The notes: generated from the sequence alone by a model not told the origin. DNA of 64,000 nt from Candidatus Villigracilis vicinus (GCA_016721315.1 JADKIL010000002.1:1-64000), one strand, 5' to 3'; positions 42,287 through 51,649 are shown, counted from the first letter of the stretch. A program made the numbers and translations.

Positions 42287-42551
42287 AGTTAAGTTGACTT
42301 TTCCTGCCAAATTCGGCAGTTTGTTTGAGAACAATCGTGTTTTACCGGCACCGATCTTCGCGAGCAAGTCAGCGAAGGTCTTTTTGTTTGTTTGAGGGAA
42401 AAGACTTTTGACATTTCAAAGTTTAGATTTGCAAGTTCTACTTGCAAAAAAAACCCATAACACTTTCCTTGACTTTTACCGCATAGGCGGTTTACACCCA
42501 ATTTGGGTACAAGTAAAAATTTGAAATTTGTGAGGTACACAGAAAAACTAT
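42287..42551 (+). promoter_or_regulatory. structured 5' leader of RNase J with terminator-like hairpin
   Basis: Hairpins in order: CTGCC/GGCAG (42304-42319) then TTTGTTTG; GATCTTCGC/GCGAAGGTC (42353-42380) directly followed by TTTTTGTTTG, which looks like an intrinsic terminator; GCAAG/CTTGC (42431-42445) followed by a run of eight A; ACCGC/GGCGGT (42478-42491); CCCAATTTGGG (42498-42508). No known riboswitch is recognised. Attenuation or self-cleavage by RNase J is inferred. Confidence 0.6.
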
Positions 42552-44195
42552 ATGAGTAGAAAAAATAAATTAAGAATTATCCCGCTCGGGGGCCTGGGCG
42601 AAGTGGGAAAAAACATGATGGCGTACGAGTACGGCAACGACATCATCGTGGTAGACGCTGGCATCATGTTCCCCAAAAATGACATGCTGGGCGTGGATTA
42701 CATCATCCCAGACTATGAATATTTAAAGAAGCGCGCAAACCGTGTCCTGGGCTTATTCATCACCCACGGGCATGAAGACCATATCGGCGCGATCCAACAC
42801 TTTATTGAAGATATCCCCGTGCCCGTCTACGCGACCCCGCTCACCCGCGGGCTGATCGAAGCCAAACTGCACCGCAACGGCGCACAGCACAAAGCCCAAA
42901 TGAAGACCATCCAGGCAGGCGAGTCGACCAAGGTCGGTCCCTTCCTGCTTGAATACTTCCACGTCAACCACTCCATCCCAGATGGGGTTGGCATCGGCAT
43001 CACCACCCCGGCAGGTCTCGTCGTTCACATGAGCGACTTCAAGTTCGACCAAACCCCGGTAGACGGCTGGCCCACCGATTTCGCCAAGCTCTCCGAATTC
43101 TCAAACCGCGGCGTGGACTTGCTCCTCTCCGACTCGACCAACGCCGAACGCCCCGGCTGGACTCCGTCCGAGTCTGTCATTGGTCCGGCATTCGATAAAG
43201 TTTTTAGTGAAGCCAACGGACGAATCATCATCGCCACCTTCGCCTCGCTGATCTCGCGAGTGCAACAGGTCGCTGACGCCGCCGCCAAGACCGGACGCAA
43301 GATGGCATTGGCTGGTCCGAGTATGGTAGACAATGTCAAGATCGCGCGCAAGATGAAATATCTTGAGATCCCCGATGACCTCATCGTGTCCATCGAACAG
43401 GCGCTGCAAATGCAGAACCACAAGGTGGTCATCATGTGTACCGGTTCGCAAGGTGAGCCTTCATCCATCGTTGGGCGTCTATCGGCTGGCACAAACCGTC
43501 AGTTCGACCTCAAGGACGGCGACACCATCGTCCTCTCCTCGCACCCGATTCCCGGCAATGAAGAGAGCATCAGCAAGACCATCAACCGTCTATTAAGAAG
43601 AGGCGCGAAAGTCATTCACGACGGCATCGCTCCCATTCACGTTTCGGGTCACGCAGCACAAGAAGAGCAAAAACTGCTCATCAACCTCGTACGCCCCAAG
43701 CACTTCATGCCCATTCACGGGGAACTGCGTCAGCTCATGCGGCACGCCGAACTGGCTCAACAACTCGGCATTGAACAAGAAAACATCATCGTCACCGAGA
43801 ACGGTCAGGTGGTGGAACTGGTCGGCAAAAAGCTCATGCGCGGCGAACGCATCCCCGGCGATTACGTCTTCGTCACCGGCGAATCCATCGGCGACATCGA
43901 CCACGATGTGATGAAGGAACGCAGTCAACTTGCCCGCAACGGCATCCTGCTGATCGACATCAGCATCGACAAGAAAACCGGTCGGTTGCTCCACGAGCCC
44001 GAAGTCATCACCCGCGGCTTCGTCTCACCAGAAGAAGCCACATCACTCATTCCAGAGGTCCGCAAACTCATCCTGCGCATGGTCCACAACGATGGCTTCG
44101 ACGACGAAAAAGACATCATCAACGCGGTAAAGAGTTACCTGCATCAGCAAACCAAACGCAGACCGATGGTCTTCGTGACACTTAGTAAATCATAA
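42552..44195 (+). CDS. rnj: ribonuclease J
   Basis: The product has 547 residues, normal length. It is a beta-CASP metallo-beta-lactamase: LGGLGEVGKNMMAYEYG, ITHGHEDHIGAI (zinc motif), VNHSIPDGVGIGI, MCTGSQGEPSSIVGRL, LSSHPIPGNE and HVSGHAAQEEQ, with the C-terminal domain ending QTKRRPMVFVTL. It is a 5'-3' exo- and endoribonuclease acting in mRNA decay and rRNA maturation. The ribosome site is weak (GAGGT, 15 bases before ATG), which fits post-transcriptional control. Confidence 0.96.
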   Translation: MSRKNKLRIIPLGGLGEVGKNMMAYEYGNDIIVVDAGIMFPKNDMLGVDYIIPDYEYLKKRANRVLGLFITHGHEDHIGAIQHFIEDIPVPVYATPLTRGLIEAKLHRNGAQHKAQMKTIQAGESTKVGPFLLEYFHVNHSIPDGVGIGITTPAGLVVHMSDFKFDQTPVDGWPTDFAKLSEFSNRGVDLLLSDSTNAERPGWTPSESVIGPAFDKVFSEANGRIIIATFASLISRVQQVADAAAKTGRKMALAGPSMVDNVKIARKMKYLEIPDDLIVSIEQALQMQNHKVVIMCTGSQGEPSSIVGRLSAGTNRQFDLKDGDTIVLSSHPIPGNEESISKTINRLLRRGAKVIHDGIAPIHVSGHAAQEEQKLLINLVRPKHFMPIHGELRQLMRHAELAQQLGIEQENIIVTENGQVVELVGKKLMRGERIPGDYVFVTGESIGDIDHDVMKERSQLARNGILLIDISIDKKTGRLLHEPEVITRGFVSPEEATSLIPEVRKLILRMVHNDGFDDEKDIINAVKSYLHQQTKRRPMVFVTLSKS

Positions 44196-44198
44196 ACA

Positions 44199-44228
44199 AA
44201 AATGACCGTCGCAAGGCGGTCATTTTAT
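44199..44228. terminator. bidirectional terminator
   Basis: AAAATGACCG, loop, CGGTCATTTT between the convergent rnj and mutY genes. Confidence 0.88.
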
Positions 44229-45254
44229 TTGGCGGGCGATCTGCCGATCTACCTTGCCCATCGGGTACTCTTCCAACTCGCTCAACTTCACCCACTTCAA
44301 ATTTTTATTTTTGGGGATTGAAACCTTTTCGCATTTGAATGGATGTACTGTCACCTTAAAATGACTATACGCATGTTCGACAACTTGCAACGCCTCTTTT
44401 TTCTTAACCTGAATCTGGGTTGCAGCTTTCAACGATTTGACCAACGCCTTAGCCGGGTCGCCATCTATTCTCGCGTTCGGGAACTCCCACATGCCCCCCA
44501 GCAACCCTTCCGCCGGGCGCTGACTGAGCAGCACGCGTCCACGCTCCACGATTACCGCCGCCGCATGGACGTAGGATGGCACTGCCTTCTTCGGCTTCAA
44601 GACCGGGCGCAATTCCTGTGTGCCGTTCTCACGGGATTTACACAAACTCATCAGCGGACACAGCAAACAACGCGGATTCTTCGGCAAGCAAATGGTCGCG
44701 CCCAGATCCATGAGTGCCTGGTTGTAATCGCCAGCCTGCCCTTTGGGCAAATTCTTTGCAGCTAGATCCCAGAGTATTTTTTCGCCTAGAGGCGAATCGG
44801 CAAATTCATCTACATCAAAGAGACGGGAAAATACCCGCCGCAAATTCCCATCCAACGTGGCTTCATCCATGCCGAACGCCATCGAAGCGATTGCTCCGAC
44901 GGTGTAGCGACCGATTCCAGGCAGGCTGCGCAGGTCTTCCAGATCACGCGGCAATTCTCCGTTGAATTTCTCGGCAACCACCTTGGCAGCTTTGTGCAAA
45001 TTTCTTGCACGGCTGTAATAGCCCAGCCCTTCCCAAGCGTTGAGAACATCCTGCTCATGTGCTGAAGCAAGTGCTTTGACGGTTGGAAATAACTGCATCC
45101 ATTTTTCAAAATAGGGAATAACCGTATCCACCCGCGTTTGCTGAAGCATGATCTCCGAAACCCACACGGCGTACGGGTCGGGGTGGTCGCGCCAGGGGAG
45201 AATCCGCTTTTGGGTGTGGTACCAAGCCAGGAGCTGGGATGAGAGGCGGTTCAT
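44220..45254 (-). CDS. mutY: A/G-specific adenine glycosylase
   Basis: The product has 344 residues. It has VSEIMLQQTRVDTVIPYFEK (catalytic Glu), the helix-hairpin-helix LPGIGRYTVGAIAS, the DNA-binding/catalytic Asp in ATLDGNLRRV, and the iron-sulfur cluster C-x6-C-x2-C-x5-C (CLPKNPRCLLCPLMSLC). A C-terminal NUDIX-like domain (VIVERGRVLLSQRP, LLGGMWEFPNA) recognises 8-oxoG. It removes A opposite 8-oxoG. The start at 45254 was chosen by alignment to the family; the longer frame overlaps nothing recognisable. Confidence 0.95.
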   Translation of the reverse strand: MNRLSSQLLAWYHTQKRILPWRDHPDPYAVWVSEIMLQQTRVDTVIPYFEKWMQLFPTVKALASAHEQDVLNAWEGLGYYSRARNLHKAAKVVAEKFNGELPRDLEDLRSLPGIGRYTVGAIASMAFGMDEATLDGNLRRVFSRLFDVDEFADSPLGEKILWDLAAKNLPKGQAGDYNQALMDLGATICLPKNPRCLLCPLMSLCKSRENGTQELRPVLKPKKAVPSYVHAAAVIVERGRVLLSQRPAEGLLGGMWEFPNARIDGDPAKALVKSLKAATQIQVKKKEALQVVEHAYSHFKVTVHPFKCEKVSIPKNKNLKWVKLSELEEYPMGKVDRQIARQIK

Positions 45255-45283
45255 GGTCACCAATAAAAAGTTAGCAGGATCGT

Positions 45284-47719
45284 TCAATCCGAACAAGGTT
45301 CTGCAAGAGGGACGCTTTGGTACGACGCTTCACCAAATGAGATCACGCGTACATGCAGAAGGTCATTGTTGCCAGCACAAGCGAGGACTATGCTGTCTGC
45401 ACCTTGGGGAAAATCCAGTAATTCCCGGGTTGGGAAGATCAGGTCCTGATGACCAGAGTTTATCAATACGAAACCAATTCGCGGAAAATCCTGAACAGCA
45501 TAAGCTTGCCAAGGGTTTGCAGAAGAAAGCCCTTCGCCTCTCCAGTACATGCGCGGGAAAAGGATTCTGCCTTCCGAAAGGACTGCTTTGGGATGCTGCA
45601 GAAATACGCGAATCTCGTTTCCATCATATCCATCTGCTTCAAGTTTTGTGATCAGGTCATCCTGAGAAGCTGTATAACGCGGCGCAGCCAGTCCCTTTGC
45701 CAGCCAGGGTAGTGACCCAACAAATACAAATGCCAGGACAGGCAATAGATAATGCACGCGGAAATCGGCAAACTGAAGAGGACTGGCTTCCGCAGTTTCA
45801 ATTTGAGAAATGGGGTTCTTGTTTTTTGCGCCAAACAATAAGCTAACCGCGCCAAACAACTCAACGACACCTACCCCAAAGTAAAGATAAAAGACCCAGT
45901 CAACCGGCAGGTTGTAACGCCAACTTGAGAAACGGGCAATTCCATTGGAAAGGGCATACCCCACATTAAAGGCTAGCGGAATCAGGGAGAGCCAGCCCAT
46001 ACGCCGCCACGCCACACCAAATCCCAGTGCAGTGACCAGCAGGTAAACCAGAACCAGAAGGACGTTGTACCATTCCAGGTTGCCATCCCAGGTCACCCAA
46101 TACAAATTGACGGGTTCCTGCAATCCATTAAATGGCTTGATGAGAGGCAAAGCAAGCAATCCGCCGATCTCAGTATTGAGAAAATGCGAAGCGATAAAGT
46201 TCGTCACATACGCAGGGTTTTCAAGTGCGAAGGAAATAATGCGTTCTCGCACACTGTCAGTTTCCGGGTTGAATTGGCTCAAGTCAAGATTGCCGGTAAA
46301 TGCATATTGGCTATAAATAACTGCCACTTGATTAGGGTCGTCAAATGAAAATTGCCCGGAAACGGTATAGTTGTGGGTCAACCACGGCAAAACCACAAGC
46401 GTCATCGAGGCGGCAAAAACAATGCCAGCCTTGAGCCACTCACCCCATTTGAAGTTCATTACCAACAAAACCAGTACGAACAACACCGGCAAAGTCAGCA
46501 TGGATTGGGTGCGAAACAAAAGGAAAACACCAAATGAGCCGCCTGCGATCAAGGTCGAGCGGAGATCGCGGCGCTCCAGCCACCAGAGCACGACCAGACA
46601 GATCAAGACGATACTAAACGCAGTCGGGAAATCCGTTGTGAAAATCCTGGAATTCGCCACACGGGTATTGGAGGCGATCCACAGTCCTGTATATTCTCGA
46701 AAAATGGCAAAGAGGGCAACTGTCACACCAGCGGCGGAAGAATGCAGTCTCTTTGCAAGGAAATACAAAGCAACCGGGAATAACGCCAGCACGAGCGATT
46801 GGGCGTAAATAATGGCAGGATAGTTCTGGTCAAAGAGCAGGTGCAGAACGGTCAGAAAAACTACGTATAACGGGCGTGGCGGAATGCCGCCAAAATAACC
46901 AGTTCCGATCAGCAGGCTTTGGGCAGAGAAATCATAAAACCCGGCATCGGAGTAAGGCAGAGGCAGGTTCGTGGGAGGAGTGATGGAGACGTAAAAGCTA
47001 TTCTCAAGTGTATAAAGGGGAACACTTAGCCAGAGAACAGCGGCAACAAGGTATATCACAACCGGAAGAATTAAGTCTTCATATTGACTTAGGCGTGCCG
47101 TGTAATTTGTAAAAGACAATAACAAAGTGATAAGGCCAATTAAGAGGGCAAGCAAAAAATGCCAGCCTTGTATGGCAACCCCTGGTTCGCCCCAATAGGC
47201 AGTGTCAGGCTTGACACCGATCTGGGTGGTGGCAACGAACAAAAATACCGCCAACAAAATGCAAAGAGGCAGAATTGCCGCGAGATAAATGGGTTTACGG
47301 TCTGTCAGTGCCTGCGGATGAAATCCATTTTTGAGGAGAAGGAGAACTATGGTCGCTTCGGCGGCAAGGAAGAAGAACAGCCAAAGCAACGGGCTCATCC
47401 GCTCGTAATATGGCAGGAAACGCTCCGGGTTGAGATAGCGCAAGAGGAACAAGAGCAGGCTAAAGGTCAAACCGAGAAGCGCAGAAGAATAAACGACCGA
47501 TGTGGCATACAACCATTCGAAGCGAGAAGGGTTTCGGCGGGAATAAATACCCAATCCAATTCCAGAAACGAAGACCCCACCCATGATGCCAAGCAATGCA
47601 AGGCGTGCAAGAGAGAGCCCTTCAGATGGAACACGAAGGAGAGCCATAACGGCAAGTAGAGACTGAAATGCCGCGGCAAAGAAGAACCACGGCAGGAAGT
47701 TGAGGGATTTAGGTTTCAT
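45284..47719 (-). CDS. large multi-spanning membrane protein, GT-C glycosyltransferase-like
   Basis: The product has 811 residues with about 18 membrane segments. An N-terminal block of about six to seven segments (to residue about 235) precedes a PMT/ArnT-like core with an acidic first loop, LPYSDAGFYDFSAQSLLIGT, then PRPLYVVFLTVLHLLFDQNY and FRTQSMLTLPVLFVLVLLVM. A soluble C-terminal domain of about 140 residues follows. Such proteins transfer sugars from polyprenyl phosphate outside the membrane. The donor is unknown. The start at 47719 has no strong ribosome site and lies next to a large hairpin. Confidence 0.65.
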   Translation of the reverse strand: MKPKSLNFLPWFFFAAAFQSLLAVMALLRVPSEGLSLARLALLGIMGGVFVSGIGLGIYSRRNPSRFEWLYATSVVYSSALLGLTFSLLLFLLRYLNPERFLPYYERMSPLLWLFFFLAAEATIVLLLLKNGFHPQALTDRKPIYLAAILPLCILLAVFLFVATTQIGVKPDTAYWGEPGVAIQGWHFLLALLIGLITLLLSFTNYTARLSQYEDLILPVVIYLVAAVLWLSVPLYTLENSFYVSITPPTNLPLPYSDAGFYDFSAQSLLIGTGYFGGIPPRPLYVVFLTVLHLLFDQNYPAIIYAQSLVLALFPVALYFLAKRLHSSAAGVTVALFAIFREYTGLWIASNTRVANSRIFTTDFPTAFSIVLICLVVLWWLERRDLRSTLIAGGSFGVFLLFRTQSMLTLPVLFVLVLLVMNFKWGEWLKAGIVFAASMTLVVLPWLTHNYTVSGQFSFDDPNQVAVIYSQYAFTGNLDLSQFNPETDSVRERIISFALENPAYVTNFIASHFLNTEIGGLLALPLIKPFNGLQEPVNLYWVTWDGNLEWYNVLLVLVYLLVTALGFGVAWRRMGWLSLIPLAFNVGYALSNGIARFSSWRYNLPVDWVFYLYFGVGVVELFGAVSLLFGAKNKNPISQIETAEASPLQFADFRVHYLLPVLAFVFVGSLPWLAKGLAAPRYTASQDDLITKLEADGYDGNEIRVFLQHPKAVLSEGRILFPRMYWRGEGLSSANPWQAYAVQDFPRIGFVLINSGHQDLIFPTRELLDFPQGADSIVLACAGNNDLLHVRVISFGEASYQSVPLAEPCSD

Positions 47720-47727
47720 TGTTTCGT

Positions 47728-47773
47728 CACAAATGAACGCCGGTGCGTTCAAAGGCACCTGCGTTCATTTGTG
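47728..47773. repeat. 46-base hairpin before the GT-C-like gene
   Basis: Perfect 13-bp outer arms (47728-47740 with 47761-47773) and inner arms GGTGC/GCACC. No T run follows on the minus strand. It lies 9 bases from the start codon at 47719 and 12 bases after the upstream stop. Confidence 0.8.
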
Positions 47774-47784
47774 CTTGCATATCG

Positions 47785-48087
47785 TTAGAATTGAAAACCA
47801 GTGCGAACCGGCACGACCTTATAGGAATAGTTCTTGACATAGTTGAACAGGCGGTCTTGCAGCATCCCCCATTCAGGAGAGGCAAGCACACGCCGGGCTT
47901 CGTGCGCATCAGTGGCGAGCAAGCCAACCTGAATTTGCGGGTAGGATCCGTAAAGGGTTGCCCATGCTTCGGCAGGCTGCAAACCAAGCCGCTGCACACC
48001 GGGCACGAATTCACCGATCACAAACTCAAAATATTCCTGATCGCGTTCTGCTGCGATATCCCAGGTCATGATCACTTTTACAGCCAT
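47785..48087 (-). CDS. small dimeric alpha/beta-barrel-like protein, function unknown
   Basis: The product has 100 residues starting one base after the stop of the MBL gene, so it is translated with it. The pattern VKVIMTWDIAAERDQEYFEF, GVQRLGLQPAEAWATLYGSY, PQIQVGLLATDAHEARRVL and PEWGMLQDRLFNYVKN looks like a ferredoxin-like dimeric alpha/beta barrel (NIPSNAP/Dabb type). No active site is recognised. Confidence 0.65.
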   Translation of the reverse strand: MAVKVIMTWDIAAERDQEYFEFVIGEFVPGVQRLGLQPAEAWATLYGSYPQIQVGLLATDAHEARRVLASPEWGMLQDRLFNYVKNYSYKVVPVRTGFQF

Positions 48088-48088
48088 A

Positions 48089-48736
48089 CTACCCTTGTTG
48101 GTAATCGAGCACAACCACCTTCGTCTCCTGCGGCAGGGACGAGCGTGTGGCTTTCAAAGAAGGCAGGGATTCGATCTTGCCCAACCCCATTTCCTTGAGG
48201 AACTTGCTCAGTGGTTCAAGTTTGATCTTGGCGGCATCCGTGGAATAGTGCATGGGGATGACGATGTTCGGCTCGATGGTGCTGACCACTTCTGCGGCTT
48301 TGGCGGCATTGAGACTGTTCCCGCCTCCCACCGGAAGCAGCAAGACGTTGACCGTTCCCAGGGCTTCCACTTCACTTTGAGTGGGAACTTCCAACAGGTC
48401 GCCGAGATGTGCAACTGTGATGCCTTCGTAATCAAACACATATAAAGTGTTGCGAGACTTGTCTTTGGTCTTTTTGCCGCCGCCAGCCGTTTGCACAGCT
48501 GTAATAAAGACGCCGCCAATTTCGAATTCGCCCGCACCGTCAATAATATGCTCCGAGCCTTTGACCGCATCCATGTTATTGTGACCGGGCGCGTCGTGAC
48601 TGACGGTGACAATATCCGCCTTTAGTTTGAGCGCGTCGTACCCAACTGCCTTGTGATCGAACGGGTCGGTGACGACGGTCGCATAGTTGCGTTCTGTCAG
48701 CCTAAAACAAGAATGTCCATACCAGGTTATTTCCAT
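48089..48736 (-). CDS. UlaG-like metallo-beta-lactamase-fold hydrolase
   Basis: The product has 215 residues; GGAGG lies nine bases before the ATG at 48736. It has MEITWYGHSCFRL, VVTDPFDHKAVGY, VTVSHDAPGHNNMDAV (the HxHxDH motif is altered to SHDAPGHNN), and VVIPMHYSTDAAKIKL with a C-terminal His. This is the UlaG/YtkL branch (MBL_fold metal-dependent hydrolase). The substrate is unknown. Confidence 0.85.
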   Translation of the reverse strand: MEITWYGHSCFRLTERNYATVVTDPFDHKAVGYDALKLKADIVTVSHDAPGHNNMDAVKGSEHIIDGAGEFEIGGVFITAVQTAGGGKKTKDKSRNTLYVFDYEGITVAHLGDLLEVPTQSEVEALGTVNVLLLPVGGGNSLNAAKAAEVVSTIEPNIVIPMHYSTDAAKIKLEPLSKFLKEMGLGKIESLPSLKATRSSLPQETKVVVLDYQQG

Positions 48737-48856
48737 GTAACTAGTGCCTCCGAAGACGCTATTATACCCGATGGGCACAAGTACCCTGGCGAAAAACGGG
48801 CAGGGTAACCACATCAAGATGGGCACACCAACCCGAATGTAGTATGCAAATTGTTA

Positions 48857-48862
48857 TAATCG
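48857..48862 (+). promoter_or_regulatory. -10 element, probably for a leaderless message
   Basis: TATAAT lies a few bases before the ATG at 48868 (gttataatcgctgccatg), the same layout as before the DUF1992 gene. Confidence 0.45.
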
Positions 48863-48867
48863 CTGCC

Positions 48868-49755
48868 ATGTCCAAATCCAAAGTACTCCCCTATCTCGAA
48901 GCCTTGTTCGCCGTCCTCATTTGGGGTGGCACCTTTATTGCCACCAAGATCGCTCTACGTGAAGCCTCACCGGCCACCATTGTGTGGATCCGCTTCGGCA
49001 TGGGGACGGTAATCCTTGGCATTGTAGTCACCATCAGAAAGCAGTTTGCTATTCCTGATAAAAGCGAGTGGTTGTACTTTGCCATGCTCGGCTTCCTTGG
49101 GGTAACATTCCATCAGATTCTACAAGCCACGGGTCTGCAAACTGCAAAAGCCACCACCACCGCCTGGATCGTAGCAACCACACCAGTCTTCATTGCCATT
49201 CTCGGCGGAATCGCACTCAAAGAAAAACTAAATGGACTTCAGATTCTCGGCATCGTGCTGGCTGCGTTCGGGGTTTTGCTCATCGTCAGTAAAGGGAATA
49301 TCTCCGCTTTGTTCACCGGCGAAGAAGGAACCTTCGGCGACCTGCTTGTCCTCATCAGTTCGGTAAACTGGGCGGTGTATACCATCCTATCGCGCCGGGA
49401 ACTGGCGCGTCACCCCGCCGCACGGATGATGTTTTTCGTAATGCTATTGGGCTGGATCTTTGTCAACATTTGGATCTTCGGTTTTGGTCCGGGCATCAGC
49501 GAAGTTGCCAATTTGAGTTCCTCTGGCTGGGGCGCGATCCTCATCCTTGGCATATTCGGTTCAGGGTTGGCATACATTGCATTTTATGATGCCTTGCAGG
49601 AAATTCCCGCCTCCCAACTTGGGGCGTTCTTCAATGTCGAGCCGCTTGTTACTACTGTCCTTGCCTCCTTCATGATCAACGAGAAGATCACAGCCATCAC
49701 GCTCATTGGCGGCGCAATTATTATCTTTGGAATTTGGCTGGTAAACAAAAAATGA
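48868..49755 (+). CDS. EamA/DMT-family exporter
   Basis: The product has 295 residues and ten membrane segments in two EamA halves: YLEALFAVLIWGGTFIATKI at the start and LLVLISSVNWAVYTILSRRE at the middle; the end has FFNVEPLVTTVLASFMINEK. Members export metabolites such as amino acids or their waste. The substrate is unknown. Confidence 0.9.
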   Translation: MSKSKVLPYLEALFAVLIWGGTFIATKIALREASPATIVWIRFGMGTVILGIVVTIRKQFAIPDKSEWLYFAMLGFLGVTFHQILQATGLQTAKATTTAWIVATTPVFIAILGGIALKEKLNGLQILGIVLAAFGVLLIVSKGNISALFTGEEGTFGDLLVLISSVNWAVYTILSRRELARHPAARMMFFVMLLGWIFVNIWIFGFGPGISEVANLSSSGWGAILILGIFGSGLAYIAFYDALQEIPASQLGAFFNVEPLVTTVLASFMINEKITAITLIGGAIIIFGIWLVNKK

Positions 49756-49775
49756 TGAGCCCAGAAGGATGAATT

Positions 49776-50501
49776 ATGAAAGCAAGAACCACCCCGAATG
49801 CAAGCATTGAGAAAACAGAAAAAGGGTATTTGATGAAGATTCCCGCCGGAGATTCATCTGCCTATCGTTTTGCACAGATCGACGATTACTTTGGTCTGCC
49901 CCGTAAAAAGTTTCCGCATCACTCACTGACTTTGAGCCTGCGTGCACGGGTCTCGAGCCTCGCCATCCCTGGAACTTGGGGGTTTGGTGTGTGGAATGAC
50001 CCCTTTGGCATGTCACTTGGCTTTGGGGCAAACCGTTTTCGTCTACCGATTCTGCCAAACGCAGCCTGGTTCTTTGGAGCTTCACAGGAAAATTATTTGT
50101 CATTTAGCGACAAACCCGCACAGGGTTTCCTCGCACAAAGTTTTTGCTCGCCAAAGTTTCATCCATCATTGATTCCTGCCGGGTTGGTACTGCCCTTTTC
50201 ACCAAAAACCACCCGCCATATGCTAAGCAAGGTCGTCCTCGAGGACTCGTCCGTTCTCGAGGTGGATGTCACTCAATGGCATGTCTACAAGCTGGAGTGG
50301 AGTTCGAACCGGGTGGTTTGGTACGTAGATGAAGCCCCAGTGTTCGAGTCTCCCATAAGTCCACATCCACCCCTGGGCTTGGTTATCTGGATCGATAATC
50401 AATACGCAGCTTTCGACCCAAAGGGTAAAGTTGCCTTTGGAGTGCTGGAAGGGAACGAGGAATGGATGGAGATCGAAGATCTAGTGGTGCAAAATATATA
50501 A
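49776..50501 (+). CDS. concanavalin-fold (GH16-like) protein, function unknown
   Basis: The product has 241 residues; AAGGATGAATT precedes the ATG. There is no signal peptide. Segments TWGFGVWNDPFGMSLGFGAN and, near residue 165, VTQWHVYKLEWSSNRVVWYV with DEAPVFESP resemble the beta strands of GH16-type laminarinase folds. The ExDxxE catalytic motif of GH16 enzymes is not seen, so binding or another activity is more likely. Confidence 0.65.
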   Translation: MKARTTPNASIEKTEKGYLMKIPAGDSSAYRFAQIDDYFGLPRKKFPHHSLTLSLRARVSSLAIPGTWGFGVWNDPFGMSLGFGANRFRLPILPNAAWFFGASQENYLSFSDKPAQGFLAQSFCSPKFHPSLIPAGLVLPFSPKTTRHMLSKVVLEDSSVLEVDVTQWHVYKLEWSSNRVVWYVDEAPVFESPISPHPPLGLVIWIDNQYAAFDPKGKVAFGVLEGNEEWMEIEDLVVQNI

Positions 50502-50504
50502 AAT

Positions 50505-50537
50505 AAAAGAGGCTTCCAAATGGAAGCCTCTTTTTTA
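50505..50537. terminator. bidirectional terminator
   Basis: AAAAGAGGCTTCCA and TGGAAGCCTCTTTTTT between convergent genes. Confidence 0.9.
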
Positions 50538-50553
50538 TGCACGCAATTGCAAT

Positions 50554-51585
50554 TTAGAACAAACCGGTCCAAAAACCAGGCAGGAACTTGGCGATCAAAA
50601 GCTCAAGAATAAGACCCAGAATGAGATAACCACCAAACTTACGATTATGCTGGAACGCAAAACCGGAGAACCAAACAGGCCAGGCGGGCCACCCCTCAGG
50701 CGCTTCTGTGGGCTTAGGTTTGTTCATTACTCCGATCAGCATAAGGGCTTCCTTATAGGCAAGGAAGATCAATAACATGACCGGTGTGAAATAACCATCC
50801 AACACAAGGTAAAGGGTGACGAGGTAGATCAACACCACTGCCACCTGATTAACTCGGCGGGCATTCGCCTCCCCTACACGGACCGGAAATGTGCCGACAC
50901 CCTTGGCTTTATCGGGGTCGTGCTTATCAATATGTTTGGCAACGTTGATGGTGCCAACGCTTAAGCCGAACGGGACCCCGGCAAGGACTACATTCCAGTC
51001 CCAGTTGCCAGTAAGTACAAAATACACACCACTGATCAAGATCGGACCCCAAATGAGAAAGATCAAAAATTCGCCGATCCCCCAGTATTTAAATGGGTAT
51101 GTATAAGCCAGCAAAACGATCGCGCCGAATATGAATAAGCCGAGAGTGGTAGTGTTGAAACCAGTATGATAAAGCGCATACACACCCGCCAAAGTGGCTA
51201 GAAATCCGCTGGCAATGAACCACCGAATGGACGTTGACGTATCCCAGAATTTTTGAACCAGGGGATGCACGCCATACTGGGTACGGAAGTAATTATCACG
51301 ATCAACACCTCGGGTGTAATCGGTATAATCATTGAGAATATTATTGGTGCCGTGCGCAATGAACAAGCCAAGGGTCACAATAATAAAGGTCAGCCAATCG
51401 AATGCCCCATCACGTGCAGCAAGAATCCCGGCAATGACTGAAGAATAAACTGTAACTAATGTAACAGCCGAACGAGTGGCGATCAACCACTTTGAAACGA
51501 TATCCAACCCATCCCACTCTTTTTTGTCGTCCATCTTAATGAGCCGCCAGGACGCTTTTCGCCACATAGCAAAGTTAATATACAT
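50554..51585 (-). CDS. menA: UbiA-family prenyltransferase (MenA-like)
   Basis: The product has 343 residues; AAGGAGAG before the ATG at 51585 decides the start. It has about eight to nine membrane segments and both Asp-rich motifs: NNILNDYTDYTRGVDRDN (NDxxDxxxD) and AKHIDKHDPDKAKGVGTFPV. These bind prenyl diphosphate through Mg. The most likely role is 1,4-dihydroxy-2-naphthoate prenylation in menaquinone synthesis, but other UbiA substrates remain possible as no men genes are nearby. Confidence 0.8.
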   Translation of the reverse strand: MYINFAMWRKASWRLIKMDDKKEWDGLDIVSKWLIATRSAVTLVTVYSSVIAGILAARDGAFDWLTFIIVTLGLFIAHGTNNILNDYTDYTRGVDRDNYFRTQYGVHPLVQKFWDTSTSIRWFIASGFLATLAGVYALYHTGFNTTTLGLFIFGAIVLLAYTYPFKYWGIGEFLIFLIWGPILISGVYFVLTGNWDWNVVLAGVPFGLSVGTINVAKHIDKHDPDKAKGVGTFPVRVGEANARRVNQVAVVLIYLVTLYLVLDGYFTPVMLLIFLAYKEALMLIGVMNKPKPTEAPEGWPAWPVWFSGFAFQHNRKFGGYLILGLILELLIAKFLPGFWTGLF

Positions 51586-51607
51586 TCTTTTCTCTCCTTG
51601 TTAATAA

Positions 51608-51649
51608 TAAAAACGCTCTCCATATCCTGTACGCAGGATATGGAGAGGC
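51608..51649 (-). terminator. terminator of the zinc-ribbon membrane protein gene
   Basis: A perfect 14-bp stem (51616-51629 with 51634-51647) followed on the minus strand by CGTTTTTATT. Confidence 0.88.
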
